Origin: Streptococcus infantis
Lineage (GTDB): Bacteria; Bacillota; Bacilli; Lactobacillales; Streptococcaceae
Length of the DNA stretch: 64,000 bases
NCBI RefSeq assembly: GCF_019929665.1
Contig: NZ_JAHZPZ010000002.1
Location: 62,001 to 126,000 of the forward strand
Direction of reading: 5' to 3'
Of this stretch, positions 1 to 8,692 are shown piece after piece. The notes under the pieces are model-generated. The model did no database searches. It worked only from the letters and a program-made list of their open reading frames with translations, and was not told the origin of the DNA. Each line of letters starts with the position of its first letter. Within the stretch, counting starts at the first letter, position 1. A program made the translations under genes and the position numbers.

Positions 1-419
1 CTTGCATAGCAAGCATTAACCTCTTTAAATCTAATCTCATCCAAACAGTATGATAAAACAGCCTTCAAGGCTTCTGTCATGAGTCCTCGTCCCCAATAGT
101 CCATCCCTAAGATATATCCGATCTCACAGCTAGAGTTTTCTTCATCCACACTGACCAGACTAATATCTCCAATGACATAGTCAGGATTTTCTTTGAGACA
201 AGCGGCCCATTTGTAATAGTTAGGATTGTCATAGGATGCTACCCAATTGCCAATAGAATTTCTAGTCTGTTCGACATTCAGGTGTGGATTCCAAGTCACA
301 TAAGTCAGATTTTCTGAGCGTGAAGCCCAATTATCAAACATGGCTTCAGCATCACCTTCCACAAATCTCCTCAGTATCAATCGTTGAGTTTCTATAGGTT
401 GTGTACCTAGTGGTTTCAT
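1..419 (-). CDS. GNAT family N-acetyltransferase (RimJ/RimL-like), 3' end cut by the window
   Basis: An open frame starts at the ATG ending at 419 and runs off the left edge without a stop, giving about 139 residues. The start (MKPLGTQPIETQRLILRRF) is the usual opening of RimJ/RimL-type acetyltransferases. Later come the acetyl-CoA strand and loop (GYILGMDYWGRGLMTEAL) and an EVNACYA segment typical of the C-terminal part of the fold. Such enzymes move acetyl from acetyl-CoA to an amine, often a protein N-terminus; the substrate here is unknown. The Shine-Dalgarno is weak. A terminator at 455-474 separates it from nadE, so it is probably transcribed on its own. Confidence 0.85.
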   Translation of the reverse strand, partial: MKPLGTQPIETQRLILRRFVEGDAEAMFDNWASRSENLTYVTWNPHLNVEQTRNSIGNWVASYDNPNYYKWAACLKENPDYVIGDISLVSVDEENSSCEIGYILGMDYWGRGLMTEALKAVLSYCLDEIRFKEVNACYA

Positions 420-454
420 AATCGTAACTCGCTTTCTGTTTGAATGCCCAAGCT

Positions 455-474
455 AAAAAGATCCACTGGACCTT
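455..474 (-). terminator. Intrinsic terminator downstream of pncB-nadE
   Basis: On the minus strand AAGGTCC-AGT-GGATCTT forms a 7-bp stem with one G-T wobble, followed by a T run. It lies about 200 bases past the nadE stop and just ahead of the acetyltransferase gene. Confidence 0.65.
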
Positions 475-596
475 CTTCGCTTTCTTATTTCTAGGTGAGA
501 GGGTAAAAACACTTTACTCATAAACATTGAGAAAATAACAGTTTCCTCTAATTTCATGACGCAGTAGCTGTCTGGCTTGCGGGGGGTGAGACTACG

Positions 597-675
597 AAAT
601 CGAACTCTTCGAGTTACCGATTTTCCTCGTTCTCCTGTTTCTAGACTCGAGGTTCAAGGTCCCCCGGACCTTTTT
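597..675. repeat. Stack of three stem-loops immediately after nadE
   Basis: Three inverted repeats follow one another. The first is 597-607 with 611-623 (AAATCG AACTC / GAGTT..CGATTT, loop TTC, two-base bulge). The second is CCTCG at 625-629 with CGAGG at 648-652. The third is AAGGTCC-CCC-GGACCTT at 656-672, followed by Ts on the plus strand. The last stem reaches into the nadE stop codon. No gene explains them. The rest of 420-596 holds only the nadE terminator and A/T-rich spacer. Confidence 0.5.
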
Positions 676-1498
676 ACTCCCAAAACGTATCAAATACGGT
701 GATTGGTAGGTGGCGTTTGTGTTGGCCTTTGTGCCACCATTTTTCAATGGTTGCTTGGGCTTCTGGGCTGACTTGTTTACCTTCCAGGTAGTCATCAATC
801 TCTGCGTAGGTTACACCGAGTGCAACTTCATCTGCAATACCTGGTTTTTCTTCTTCTAGATCGGCAATCGGTACTTTTTCATAGAGAGTAGGATCAGCTC
901 CAAGCTCCTTCAATAGTTGTTTTCCTTGACGTTTATTGAGGCGATAGAGAGGAAGAATATCTGCACCGCCGTCACCGAACTTGGTAAAGAAACCTGTGAT
1001 ATTTTCCGCAGCATGGTCAGTACCAATAACTGCTCCAATATGAGCTCCTGCGAGTGCATATTGGGCAATCATCCGGCTTCTAGCCTTGATATTCCCTTTA
1101 TTAAAGTCTGACATTGGACTACCAGTAGCCTCTACTGCCACTGCCATTGCATCTACAGAATCCTTGATATTGACCACCAAACTAACATCTGGTTGGATAA
1201 AAGCTAGGGCTTTTTGGGCATCATCCTCATCAGCTTGAATGCCATAAGGCAGGCGAACTGCTATAAATTTATAAGAATCATCACCGGTTTCAGATCGCAT
1301 TTCTTCCATAGCTAGTTGAGCAAGGCGACCAGCTAAAGTCGAGTCTTGACCACCAGAAATTCCTAATACATAACTTTTAAGGAAGGGATGTTTCTTCAAA
1401 TATCTTTTTAGAAAGTCAATGGAACGACGGATTTCTTCTTGAGGGTCGATGACAGGTTTAACCCCTAATTGCTGGATAATGGTCTCTTGCAAACTCAT
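674..1498 (-). CDS. nadE: NH3-dependent NAD+ synthetase
   Basis: The 274-residue protein catalyses the last step of NAD synthesis: ATP-dependent amidation of nicotinate adenine dinucleotide with ammonia. The PP-loop ([10 protein letters not shown]) lies near residue 48, with the family motifs [20 protein letters not shown] near 160-180 and the C-terminal KRHLP. The length fits the short ammonia-using type; there is no N-terminal nitrilase (glutaminase) domain. The start overlaps the pncB stop by four bases (ATGA), so the two are one transcriptional unit covering consecutive parts of nicotinate salvage. The missing middle step, nadD, is not in this window. Confidence 0.96.
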   Translation of the reverse strand: MSLQETIIQQLGVKPVIDPQEEIRRSIDFLKRYLKKHPFLKSYVLGISGGQDSTLAGRLAQLAMEEMRSETGDDSYKFIAVRLPYGIQADEDDAQKALAFIQPDVSLVVNIKDSVDAMAVAVEATGSPMSDFNKGNIKARSRMIAQYALAGAHIGAVIGTDHAAENITGFFTKFGDGGADILPLYRLNKRQGKQLLKELGADPTLYEKVPIADLEEEKPGIADEVALGVTYAEIDDYLEGKQVSPEAQATIEKWWHKGQHKRHLPITVFDTFWE

Positions 1499-2955
1499 TC
1501 TTCTTCTCCTTCACCTAGAGCTGCCTTACGCATCTTATCAATCAAGTCCATCTTATCTTGCCAAATATCATGCGCTAAGTCTACTGGATAATGTTGTGGG
1601 TTAAGAACACGTTTGTATTCATCCCAAAGCTTATCAAATTCCTTGCGAGCATAAGCTTGAATTTCAGGTAGACTCGGTAAATCATAGATTAGTTTTCCAT
1701 CCTTGAAAATATCCACCAAGAGAGGAACTGCATCAAAATTACGGACAGTTTTCTTGATGTAAGTATAGGTTGGGTGGAACATCTTGAGTTCAGTCATACT
1801 TGACACATCAACGCCGTCATAGGTAATATAATCACCTTCAGATTTTCCTTTTTCACGACTGGTAATGCGCCAAACTTGTTTCTTACCTGGAGTTGAAACT
1901 TTTTCAGCATTGCTAGAGAGTTTGATAGTATTGTGCATCTGACCATTTTCATCTTCAATAGCAACAACCTTATAAACTGCTCCTAGAGCTGGTTGGTCAT
2001 AGGCTGTAATGAGCTTAGTTCCTACACCCCAAACATCAATCTTAGCTTTTTGCATCTTGAGATTAAGGATGGTATTTTCATCAAGGTCATTGGATGCATA
2101 AATCTTAGCATCAGTAAATCCTGCCTCGTCCAGTTGTTGACGAACTTTTTTAGAAATATAGGCGATATCACCAGAGTCAATACGAACACCAAGGAAATTA
2201 ATCTTGTCACCGAGTTCACGCGCAACCTGAATTGCTGCTGGAACACCGATGCGAAGGGTGTCATAGGTATCCACTAGGAAGACACAGTTTTTGTGAGTTG
2301 AGGCATAAGCTTTGAAAGCTTGGTAATCATTGCCATAAACTTGAACTAAAGCATGAGCATGAGTCCCTAAAACCGGAATTCCAAAGAGCTTACCTGCACG
2401 TACATTACTAGTTCCATTGGCACCACCAATGACAGCGGCACGAGTTCCCCAGATAGCTGCATCCATCTCTTGCGCACGACGTGTACCGAACTCCATCAAA
2501 GGCTCATCTTCAATGACCGAGCGAATACGAGCAGCCTTGGTCGCAATCAAGGTTTGAAAATTAACAATATTTAAAAGAGCTGTTTCAACCAATTGACACT
2601 GCGCCAAAGGTCCTTCCACTTGAACAATCGGTTCATTAGCAAATACTAAGTCCCCTTCCTGAGCAGAACGTACAGTCAATTCCAACTTGAGATGACGGAG
2701 ATATTCCAGGAAGGCACCATGATAACCCAGTGATTCTAAATAAGCAATATCACTATCAGAAAAGCGCAGGTTTTCTAAGTAGTTCACAATTCGTTCCAAA
2801 CCTGCAAAAACAGCATAACCATTTTTAAACGGTTGTTGGCGAAAATAAACTTCAAAAACTGCTTTCTTATTATGAATTCCTTGGTCGAAGTAAACCTGCA
2901 TCATATTAATCTGATACAAATCTGTGTGCAATGTTAAACTGTCATCTGGGTACAT
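1495..2955 (-). CDS. pncB: Nicotinate phosphoribosyltransferase
   Basis: The 486-residue enzyme joins nicotinate to PRPP, forming nicotinate mononucleotide in the Preiss-Handler salvage route. The N-terminus ([10 protein letters not shown]) and the central strand motifs [36 protein letters not shown] and ASNDLDE are those of the family, in the usual order. The length is normal for the bacterial type. It is the first gene of pncB-nadE and overlaps nadE by four bases. A promoter lies at about 3022, leaving a leader of about 60 bases. The pairing suggests that this organism depends on imported nicotinate for NAD, which is known for streptococci. Confidence 0.96.
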   Translation of the reverse strand: MYPDDSLTLHTDLYQINMMQVYFDQGIHNKKAVFEVYFRQQPFKNGYAVFAGLERIVNYLENLRFSDSDIAYLESLGYHGAFLEYLRHLKLELTVRSAQEGDLVFANEPIVQVEGPLAQCQLVETALLNIVNFQTLIATKAARIRSVIEDEPLMEFGTRRAQEMDAAIWGTRAAVIGGANGTSNVRAGKLFGIPVLGTHAHALVQVYGNDYQAFKAYASTHKNCVFLVDTYDTLRIGVPAAIQVARELGDKINFLGVRIDSGDIAYISKKVRQQLDEAGFTDAKIYASNDLDENTILNLKMQKAKIDVWGVGTKLITAYDQPALGAVYKVVAIEDENGQMHNTIKLSSNAEKVSTPGKKQVWRITSREKGKSEGDYITYDGVDVSSMTELKMFHPTYTYIKKTVRNFDAVPLLVDIFKDGKLIYDLPSLPEIQAYARKEFDKLWDEYKRVLNPQHYPVDLAHDIWQDKMDLIDKMRKAALGEGEEE

Positions 2956-3021
2956 ATACTGTCCTTCTTCCCTATTTGTAAAAAGATGAAAATGTTTCTT
3001 CTTTTCTCATAAATTAGTACT

Positions 3022-3049
3022 ATTATAACACATTTTCTCGATATTGATA
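3022..3049 (-). promoter_or_regulatory. Promoter of pncB-nadE
   Basis: On the minus strand there is a TATAAT box (3022-3027) with an upstream TG forming an extended -10 (TGTTATAAT). A poor -35 (TTATCA) lies about 18 bases further upstream. Confidence 0.55.
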
Positions 3050-3062
3050 AAAAGCTAACAAG

Positions 3063-3551
3063 CTATTCCATGCTCTCGAGCTCATCCATATCTTTTTCAT
3101 ACTTCTTCTGAGCCCATTCACCATAACTTTTCAAACCTAAGTTACCAATAAAGACCCAAGGAAGATAAAAGATATAGGTAAATACCCAAGCAAAAATGTA
3201 TTTAAGATGTAAAGGGTTATGCTGATATATTTCGATATTGAACTGGTAGTTCTGTAGCATCAAGGTAGCTGTAATCACTAGAGTTAATAATAGGCAACCT
3301 AAAATTGTAAAATGAAAACGACTATAGTAAGTCACACCTAGACTTCTAGCACGATTGATAAAGTAAAAAGTCCCTATGATAATAATAGCGAGAAGCATGC
3401 TAGGATTAAAAAGGCTTGGTGCTAACACTGCTATGAAATAAGCTAGAAACAACAATCCGATAGAGATATAAAAACTCTCTGCACTAGCTTTATTCATCAG
3501 TTGTTCTTCTCTTTCGTCTAATAATTGATAATAATAAAATTTATTTTTCAT
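3063..3551 (-). CDS. Small integral membrane protein paired with an XRE regulator
   Basis: This 162-residue protein has no function I recognise. Four hydrophobic stretches are visible: about 27-47, 50-66, 80-99 and 119-138. They are bounded by charged ends, and the cytoplasmic-looking N-terminus (YYYQLLDEREEQLMNKAS) and acidic C-terminus are polar. The ATG overlaps the end of the regulator gene by 11 bases, and GAGG lies six bases before it, so translation is probably coupled. XRE plus multi-pass membrane protein pairs are common in Firmicutes. The membrane partner may be the regulator's target or sensor, but that is inference. Confidence 0.75.
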   Translation of the reverse strand: MKNKFYYYQLLDEREEQLMNKASAESFYISIGLLFLAYFIAVLAPSLFNPSMLLAIIIIGTFYFINRARSLGVTYYSRFHFTILGCLLLTLVITATLMLQNYQFNIEIYQHNPLHLKYIFAWVFTYIFYLPWVFIGNLGLKSYGEWAQKKYEKDMDELESME

Positions 3552-3750
3552 CTTCTTCCTCCCAAAATAATTGGTCTAAAGTTTTCCCTAAGCATCTGCA
3601 AATAGACTGGCAAAGCGAAAGCGAGGGATTGTACTTTCCAGCTTCTATCAAGCCGATAGTCTGGCGCGTAACCCCGACAGCTTCTGCCAAGTCACCTTGT
3701 GTCATATCAAGCTCTACTCGAGCTAGTTTTAATTTTAAATTCTTAGCCAC
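3541..3750 (-). CDS. XRE-family helix-turn-helix regulator
   Basis: This compact 69-residue protein is almost entirely one helix-turn-helix domain: LKLARVELDMTQGDLAEAVG, then VTRQTIGLIEAGKYNPSLSL, then LGKTLDQLFW. It resembles the YozG group. I place the start at a GTG ending at 3750, because AAGGAGG lies about seven bases before it and the homologous N-terminus begins there. A longer frame to 3795 would add a basic extension with no ribosome-binding site. It probably binds as a dimer at its own promoter and controls the adjoining membrane gene. Confidence 0.85.
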   Translation of the reverse strand: MAKNLKLKLARVELDMTQGDLAEAVGVTRQTIGLIEAGKYNPSLSLCQSICRCLGKTLDQLFWEEEDEK

Positions 3751-3899
3751 TTGTAACCTCCTCCTTAATTTTAAAAGTCGCGCTTCTTTTTTCAACTTTA
3801 TTATATCATATATTTTACATAATGCAATATATATCTGTCATTTTGTGAGATTTTTTTTACAAAAAAACTCTACCACTTACATGATAGAGAGTTCTATGT

Positions 3900-4310
3900 T
3901 TACAAATCTTTTTGATAATAATGTCTTTGTCCAGTGTAGGGATAGTCTTTTAAGATAAAGACTTCCTTGTAGCCCTGCTTTTGATAAAAGGCTGGCGCTT
4001 GAAACTGATAGGTATTCACAAAAGCAAAGCGACAGTTTCTCTTTTTAGCTTCACTTTCTGCTTGCTGTAATAGTTGGGAGCCGATTCCTTGTCCTCGCAA
4101 GTCCTCCTTCACAAACAAATACTCAATTTCTAACCAATTCCCGAAAGTCTCTGCTACTAAACCAGCCATGATTTCACCATGTTCATCTTCGACATAAAGG
4201 TTTAGTGGCTCACTTTCAGCAACTTCTCTTTTGGAACGATTATAGGAGCGAATCAAGTCTCCTATTATTTGCGATTTCTGAGACTCTGTATTTTCCAATC
4301 TTATCTGCAT
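3900..4310 (-). CDS. GNAT family N-acetyltransferase
   Basis: This single-domain acetyltransferase has 136 residues. The acetyl-CoA loop is clear (LRGQGIGSQLLQQAE, near residues 76-90). It follows a β-strand carrying EIEYLFVKEDL and is followed by CRFAFVNTYQFQAPAFYQKQGY, the usual C-terminal half of the fold. The substrate cannot be read from sequence. It stands alone between the regulator pair and the permease gene. It is one of five GNAT genes in this window. Confidence 0.88.
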   Translation of the reverse strand: MQIRLENTESQKSQIIGDLIRSYNRSKREVAESEPLNLYVEDEHGEIMAGLVAETFGNWLEIEYLFVKEDLRGQGIGSQLLQQAESEAKKRNCRFAFVNTYQFQAPAFYQKQGYKEVFILKDYPYTGQRHYYQKDL

Positions 4311-4408
4311 CCAAACCTCCTCAAAGATACTTATAGCTTGATTATAGTCTTATTACCAAGAGCTGTCAAACTAGAAAGCTCATCAACCTGAGTTGATGAG
4401 CTTATAAC

Positions 4409-5782
4409 TTATTTTCTAAATTTCCATTGGCTATAAATACCAAAAGCAACAATCCAGATAGCTGAACCTTTGGCTCCCATTACTGTTGATTCTTGTAAAA
4501 AGAGAGTTCCGAATACAAAGATGAAGAAGAGCATAGTCAGAGGATTTAGCAAGCGATATTGGGGCATGAGATAGCCATCTGCCATAAAGTCTTTTGACTT
4601 GCGATACTTAAGATGGGCCACCATGATTAAGATGTAGATAGCGATATAAACACCTGATGAAGAAGCCGTAATCAAAGCAAAGGCATCTGATACGCCAGGA
4701 AGTACATTGATGAAGGCTGCAAAACCAATCAATACCGCAGAAGCAATGATAGCATTCTGAGGAACGTTGTGGCGTGAAAGTGTATCTGCCTTAATAGCTT
4801 TCAAGAAACGATTTGGTGAATCATGGGCAATTTGGTACAAGTGACGACCTGTTGAGTAAAGAGTTGAATTCAAGGCTGACGCAGCGGAAGTCAAGACAAC
4901 AAAGTTAATCAAGGCTGCTGCCCACTTAAGACCAACAAGTTCAAATACCGTTACAAATGGTGAATCCGTCGCAGAAAGCTCACGCCAAGGAATAATAGAC
5001 ATGATTGCAAGCAAAGCCCCACCGTAGAAGAAGATAATTCGCAAAGGAATTTCCTTAACCGCCTTGGGCAAGACTTTTCGAGGATCTTTGGTTTCAGATG
5101 TTGTAACGCCAATAAATTCAATCATCAAGTAAGCAAAGAAAACCATTTGAAAGGCCATGACAAAGTTCATTCCTCCATTTGGGAAAAGGGAGAATTGCTC
5201 ACTAATATTGACAAGGCTTGCTGATCCATAAGGAGTTTCAAAGCCGGTCAAGACCATAAAAATACCCGTCGCAATCATGGCAAGAATAGCAACGATTTTA
5301 ATCATGGCAAACCAAAATTCCACTTCACCAAATATTTTAACTGCAATCAGATTGACCAATCCTAAAATTGTTAAAAAGACAACCTGAATCAACCAAGATG
5401 GCCAAGACGGAAACCAAAACTGAACATAGTGAGCAATAGCTGTAATCTCAGCCATACCAATAAAGACTACTGATAACCAATAAGACCAAACCGAGAAATA
5501 TCCCCAGCCCTTTCCAAGATAGCGAGTAATAAAATTGATAAAGGTGTGTTGCTCCGGGTCTTGGTACAACATTTCTCCAATAGCACGCATCATGAGATAC
5601 ATGAAGCCACCTGTAATCATATAGACCAAAACAATCGAGGGTCCTGTTAAACTAATAGACCGACCAGCCCCAAGAAATAATCCCGTACCAATCGTTCCTG
5701 CAATGGCCATAACCTGAACATGGCGATTGGTTAGGCCACGTTCCATTTTACTTTTCTTTTTGTGCTTTTTTTCTGAATTCAT
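4409..5782 (-). CDS. Amino-acid permease, APC superfamily (AAT family)
   Basis: This 457-residue inner-membrane transporter has twelve predicted helices. The N-terminal signature GLTNRHVQVMAIAGTIGTGLFLGAGRSI belongs to the amino-acid transporter (AAT) group that includes the AroP, GabP and CycA lines. Further family marks are YLMMRAIGEM in helix 2 and FIGVTTSETKDPRKVLPKA in the loop after helix 6. Substrate is not certain; a D-serine/D-alanine/glycine or related permease is possible. The N-terminus is very lysine-rich. The gene is monocistronic, preceded by the greA terminator and followed by about 100 bases before the next gene. Confidence 0.9.
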   Translation of the reverse strand: MNSEKKHKKKSKMERGLTNRHVQVMAIAGTIGTGLFLGAGRSISLTGPSIVLVYMITGGFMYLMMRAIGEMLYQDPEQHTFINFITRYLGKGWGYFSVWSYWLSVVFIGMAEITAIAHYVQFWFPSWPSWLIQVVFLTILGLVNLIAVKIFGEVEFWFAMIKIVAILAMIATGIFMVLTGFETPYGSASLVNISEQFSLFPNGGMNFVMAFQMVFFAYLMIEFIGVTTSETKDPRKVLPKAVKEIPLRIIFFYGGALLAIMSIIPWRELSATDSPFVTVFELVGLKWAAALINFVVLTSAASALNSTLYSTGRHLYQIAHDSPNRFLKAIKADTLSRHNVPQNAIIASAVLIGFAAFINVLPGVSDAFALITASSSGVYIAIYILIMVAHLKYRKSKDFMADGYLMPQYRLLNPLTMLFFIFVFGTLFLQESTVMGAKGSAIWIVAFGIYSQWKFRK

Positions 5783-5807
5783 ATAGTCTCCTTAATTTTT
5801 AGAATTA

Positions 5808-5856
5808 AGAAAAGGAGTGATAGGAAACGCTTTCCCTAAATCTACTCCTTCTTTTT
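5808..5856 (-). terminator. Intrinsic terminator of greA
   Basis: The outer stem AAGGAGT (5812-5818) pairs with ACTCCTT (5844-5850), and an inner stem GGAAA-CGC-TTTCC lies at 5823-5835. It is flanked by A and T runs. Confidence 0.7.
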
Positions 5857-5863
5857 TATCCTA

Positions 5864-6346
5864 TTAAACGGTTTTTTCAACTTTTAAGATTTTAACATCA
5901 TAGCTTCCAGCAGGTGTTTCGATTGTAACAACATCACCTTTTTTCTTACCAATCAATGCCTGACCAATTGGGCTTTCATTTGATACTTTTCCTGCAAAGG
6001 CATCTGCTCCAGCTGAACCAACGATGATGTATACTTCTTCATCTTCTTCGCCAATTTCTTGAATAGTTACAGTTCGACCAATAGCAACCTCATCCTGAGC
6101 AACTGCATCGCTGTTAACGATTTCTGCATAACGAATCTTAGTCTCTAGACTTGAGATTTGTCCTTCAACGAAGGCTTGCTCGTCCTTAGCTGCTTCATAC
6201 TCACTGTTCTCTGACAAATCACCGTATGAACGTGCAATTTTGATACGTTCTACAACTTCTGGACGACGTACTAGTTTCAATTCTTCTAATTCTTTTTCGA
6301 GTTTTTCCTTTTCTTCCAAGGTCATTGGATAAGTTTTTTCTACCAT
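5864..6346 (-). CDS. greA: Transcription elongation factor GreA
   Basis: The 160-residue factor enters the RNA polymerase secondary channel and stimulates cleavage of backtracked transcripts. It has the N-terminal coiled coil with the conserved acidic tip ([18 protein letters not shown], about residues 42-59) and the C-terminal FKBP-like domain ([14 protein letters not shown]). I use the ATG ending at 6346 (MVEKTYPMT), which matches the known streptococcal protein; a frame opening three codons earlier would need TTG. The gene follows mltG, with a weak terminator hairpin between them. Confidence 0.95.
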   Translation of the reverse strand: MVEKTYPMTLEEKEKLEKELEELKLVRRPEVVERIKIARSYGDLSENSEYEAAKDEQAFVEGQISSLETKIRYAEIVNSDAVAQDEVAIGRTVTIQEIGEEDEEVYIIVGSAGADAFAGKVSNESPIGQALIGKKKGDVVTIETPAGSYDVKILKVEKTV

Positions 6347-6397
6347 TTTTCTCAACTTTCTTTTGATTGTTTAACTAACTTTTTACTTTCTTAAAGC

Positions 6398-6425
6398 AAA
6401 ATTATGTGGAAAACCACATAATTTT
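6398..6425 (-). terminator. Hairpin at the end of mltG
   Basis: AAAATTATGTGG-AAAA-CCACATAATTTT is a perfect 12-bp stem. It overlaps the mltG stop codon. The T run is short, so it may terminate only partly and allow read-through into greA. Confidence 0.6.
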
Positions 6426-8115
6426 AGTTTGTGCTATTTGATTGAGGTAATTTACTATTGATATGTTCTTGAACATTACGATCATGTTCTTCCAATGTTG
6501 TTGCATAGTAAACTTTACCATCTTGAACATTGGCTACAAAATAGAGATATTCACTCTTTGTCTGATTGATACTTGATTCAATAGCATCCAAGCTTGGGCT
6601 ATCAACTGGTCCAGGCATTAGACCTACTTTTGTATAGACATTATATGGTGAATCAATAGATGTATTAATGGCTGCATCATCAGAGAGACTGATGTTTTGA
6701 CCAAGTTTGCCTTCTGCGTAAAGGATAGCAATATTACTTTGAAGTGGCATACCGATGTTTAAGCGGTTATAGAAGATTCCTGCAATCAGCTTACGATCTT
6801 CTGTTTTTGCTCCTTCTTTCTCAACAAGTGACGCAATTGTTAAGAGCTCATTTACGGTTAAGTTCTTTTCTTTGATAGCAGCATAGTGTGAAGAAAGGTT
6901 CTTATCCATAGCTGCAAGCATTGAATCAATTAAACTTTCAACAGTTGTACTTTCTTTGATCGTATAAGTCGCAGGGAAAAGATAACCTTCCAAACGGTAA
7001 CGAACACCACTATCTTTTGCTGGTAAGCTTTCAAGTAAGTTTGGATATTTGGCAACCTCTTGAGCAATAAAGGTCTCATCTTGGGCCTTAGCCAAGAATG
7101 ATTCCGCTGTCAAAGGTTCCTTAAAGTCGCCTTGAAGTTGGCCAACTGTCTGAGCAATCTGTTCCAAAGTATAGCCTTCAGGAATAGTCAAGTCTGCAAG
7201 AGTAACTTCCTGAGGTTCAGGTGTACCACCCTTTTGCAACTCTTTAATGACATCTTCAACGCTCATACTCTTTTGCAAGTTGTAATAACCAGACTTCAAT
7301 CCAGTGTAGTTTTTATACTTGGCATAAAGTGTAAAGACCAAACCGTTTTTAATAACACCAGATTTTTCCAAAACTGAGCCAATTTCTTGAGTATTAGCAC
7401 CATCTGGAATCTGAACTGACATATATTGTTTAGAACTTGGATCTACTGGTTGTAGAGCTGATTCAGCATAGCGAAGGCCAAAGAAACCACCAGCACCAAT
7501 TAGAATCAATAATACCAAAACTGTTACTAAAAATCCTTTTAAGCGGAATTTTTTCTTTTTCTTGGCTGGTTTCACAGTCTCTCTCCGACTTCTTCTAGGA
7601 AGTTCTGCTTCTTCAGTAGCTTCTTGACTTGCCAATTCTTCCTCATGTGACGCAAGGTTTACTGTTTCTTTTTCTGGAACAGTATCAAATGCACGGTAAG
7701 AAACTGAAACTCTAGTTGGAATTGAATTATTTTCTTCTTTTTCCGGAATTGATTGAGATGACTCAACTACTTCTTCTGGAATTTCTTCTTGTACTTCTTC
7801 TTGCACTGCTTCTGGAACTGCTTCTTGTACTTCCTCTGCAGCTTCTTCTGGAACTTCTTCTACAAGAACAGGACGCTCAGGAACAGTTGGGGCATTATCA
7901 ATCAATTGATCAACAGCTGCAACTGATTTTGCAATCAACTCCTCTTCCGAAATACTTGATTCCTTTTTTTCTGAAGTTGCTTCAGAAGGTTTTGCTAAAG
8001 TTGAAAAAAGGTCATCCGTTTGTTCAACTTCATTTGCCTCTTTTTTAAGTCGTTCTAAATCTCGCAAAATTTGCTCTTTAAAACTCAACTTTTCTTCATT
8101 TGAATTTTCGCTCAA
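6424..8115 (-). CDS. mltG: Endolytic murein transglycosylase MltG (YceG-like)
   Basis: The 563-residue protein has a cytoplasmic N-terminal part of about 190 residues. This contains a low-complexity acidic stretch (repeats of VPEE, VQEE and IPEE, about residues 80-125). One transmembrane helix (FLVTVLVLLILIGAGGFFGL) and the extracytoplasmic YceG domain follow. The catalytic glutamate motif is recognisable (IASLVEKEG), along with YNRLNIGMPLQSN and GLMPGPVDSPS. MltG cuts nascent glycan strands and, in pneumococcus, works with the peripheral peptidoglycan machinery. The first codon follows a good AAGGAGG site. Confidence 0.94.
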   Translation of the reverse strand: MSENSNEEKLSFKEQILRDLERLKKEANEVEQTDDLFSTLAKPSEATSEKKESSISEEELIAKSVAAVDQLIDNAPTVPERPVLVEEVPEEAAEEVQEAVPEAVQEEVQEEIPEEVVESSQSIPEKEENNSIPTRVSVSYRAFDTVPEKETVNLASHEEELASQEATEEAELPRRSRRETVKPAKKKKKFRLKGFLVTVLVLLILIGAGGFFGLRYAESALQPVDPSSKQYMSVQIPDGANTQEIGSVLEKSGVIKNGLVFTLYAKYKNYTGLKSGYYNLQKSMSVEDVIKELQKGGTPEPQEVTLADLTIPEGYTLEQIAQTVGQLQGDFKEPLTAESFLAKAQDETFIAQEVAKYPNLLESLPAKDSGVRYRLEGYLFPATYTIKESTTVESLIDSMLAAMDKNLSSHYAAIKEKNLTVNELLTIASLVEKEGAKTEDRKLIAGIFYNRLNIGMPLQSNIAILYAEGKLGQNISLSDDAAINTSIDSPYNVYTKVGLMPGPVDSPSLDAIESSINQTKSEYLYFVANVQDGKVYYATTLEEHDRNVQEHINSKLPQSNSTN

Positions 8116-8197
8116 AGGTATTTACCTCCTTGTTGATAATCCTTAATATTATATCTTAAAAACTAAAGAAAAGCAACCTTAGAAGCCTTTCTACTCA

Positions 8198-8692
8198 CTA
8201 ATTCTTGTTTTCCCAGACCATATCATACCATTCTTCTCCCGCAAATTGGGACTTAGACTTTCCTTCATTGACAAAACCATGCTTCTCATAGTATTCAATA
8301 AGGTAGTCATGACAGGTCAGATTGATACCCTCTCGTTCATGCTTAAGAGCCACTTCTTTCAATGCGGTCAGGAGTTTTTTCCCCAGCCCTAGAGATTGAG
8401 CTTCTTTTGCTATAGAAAGACAAGTCACAGAAATATAACCACCTTCCTTATGACTGTGGTCTTTTATTTCTTCAGTGAAAGACTGGTCTTGTAAATAACG
8501 ATGAGGGATTACCGGTCCTTCGATATAACCAAGTATCTCTCCCTCTTTTTCAGCCACTAGAAAGCTCGTTTTTATTTCCTTTAAATGTGCTTCAAAGACA
8601 GATCGAGGTATGGCTTCTTCAATAGAAAAATTTTCTAGTTCAATCTCTAAAATACGGTCTAAATCATTAAGTCTAGCTTGTCGAATAATCAT
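8198..8692 (-). CDS. GNAT family N-acetyltransferase
   Basis: The protein has 164 residues from the ATG ending at 8692, eleven codons inside the longest frame. AGGAGG stands directly before this ATG, and the N-terminus MIIRQARLNDLDRILEIE is the standard first strand. The acetyl-CoA loop is EAQSLGLGKKLLTALKE, and the C-terminal signature is YEKHGFVNEGKSK. The start overlaps the preceding acetyltransferase stop as ATGA, so translation is coupled. The substrate is unknown. The arrangement resembles a two-gene acetyltransferase unit behind murC. Confidence 0.88.
   Translation of the reverse strand: MIIRQARLNDLDRILEIELENFSIEEAIPRSVFEAHLKEIKTSFLVAEKEGEILGYIEGPVIPHRYLQDQSFTEEIKDHSHKEGGYISVTCLSIAKEAQSLGLGKKLLTALKEVALKHEREGINLTCHDYLIEYYEKHGFVNEGKSKSQFAGEEWYDMVWENKN

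Noticed and set aside
590..675. Possible tRNA-like fold next to nadE
   Set aside because: The hairpins do not form a cloverleaf; no TTCRA loop in the right place, no CCA-side acceptor stem.
592..798. 68-residue minus-strand frame
   Set aside because: It overlaps the nadE end out of frame and runs through the hairpin stack; no ribosome site or family match.
3541..3795. 84-residue form of the XRE regulator
   Set aside because: The extra 15 residues are not in the homologous fold, and the better ribosome site lies before the GTG at 3750.
5823..5835. cre-like GGAAAGCGTTTCC near the permease
   Set aside because: It forms the inner stem of the greA terminator and has two mismatches to the consensus.
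7716..8048. 110-residue Leu-rich plus-strand frame
   Set aside because: It is the antisense of the acidic repeat in mltG; Glu codons read as Leu/Ser in reverse.
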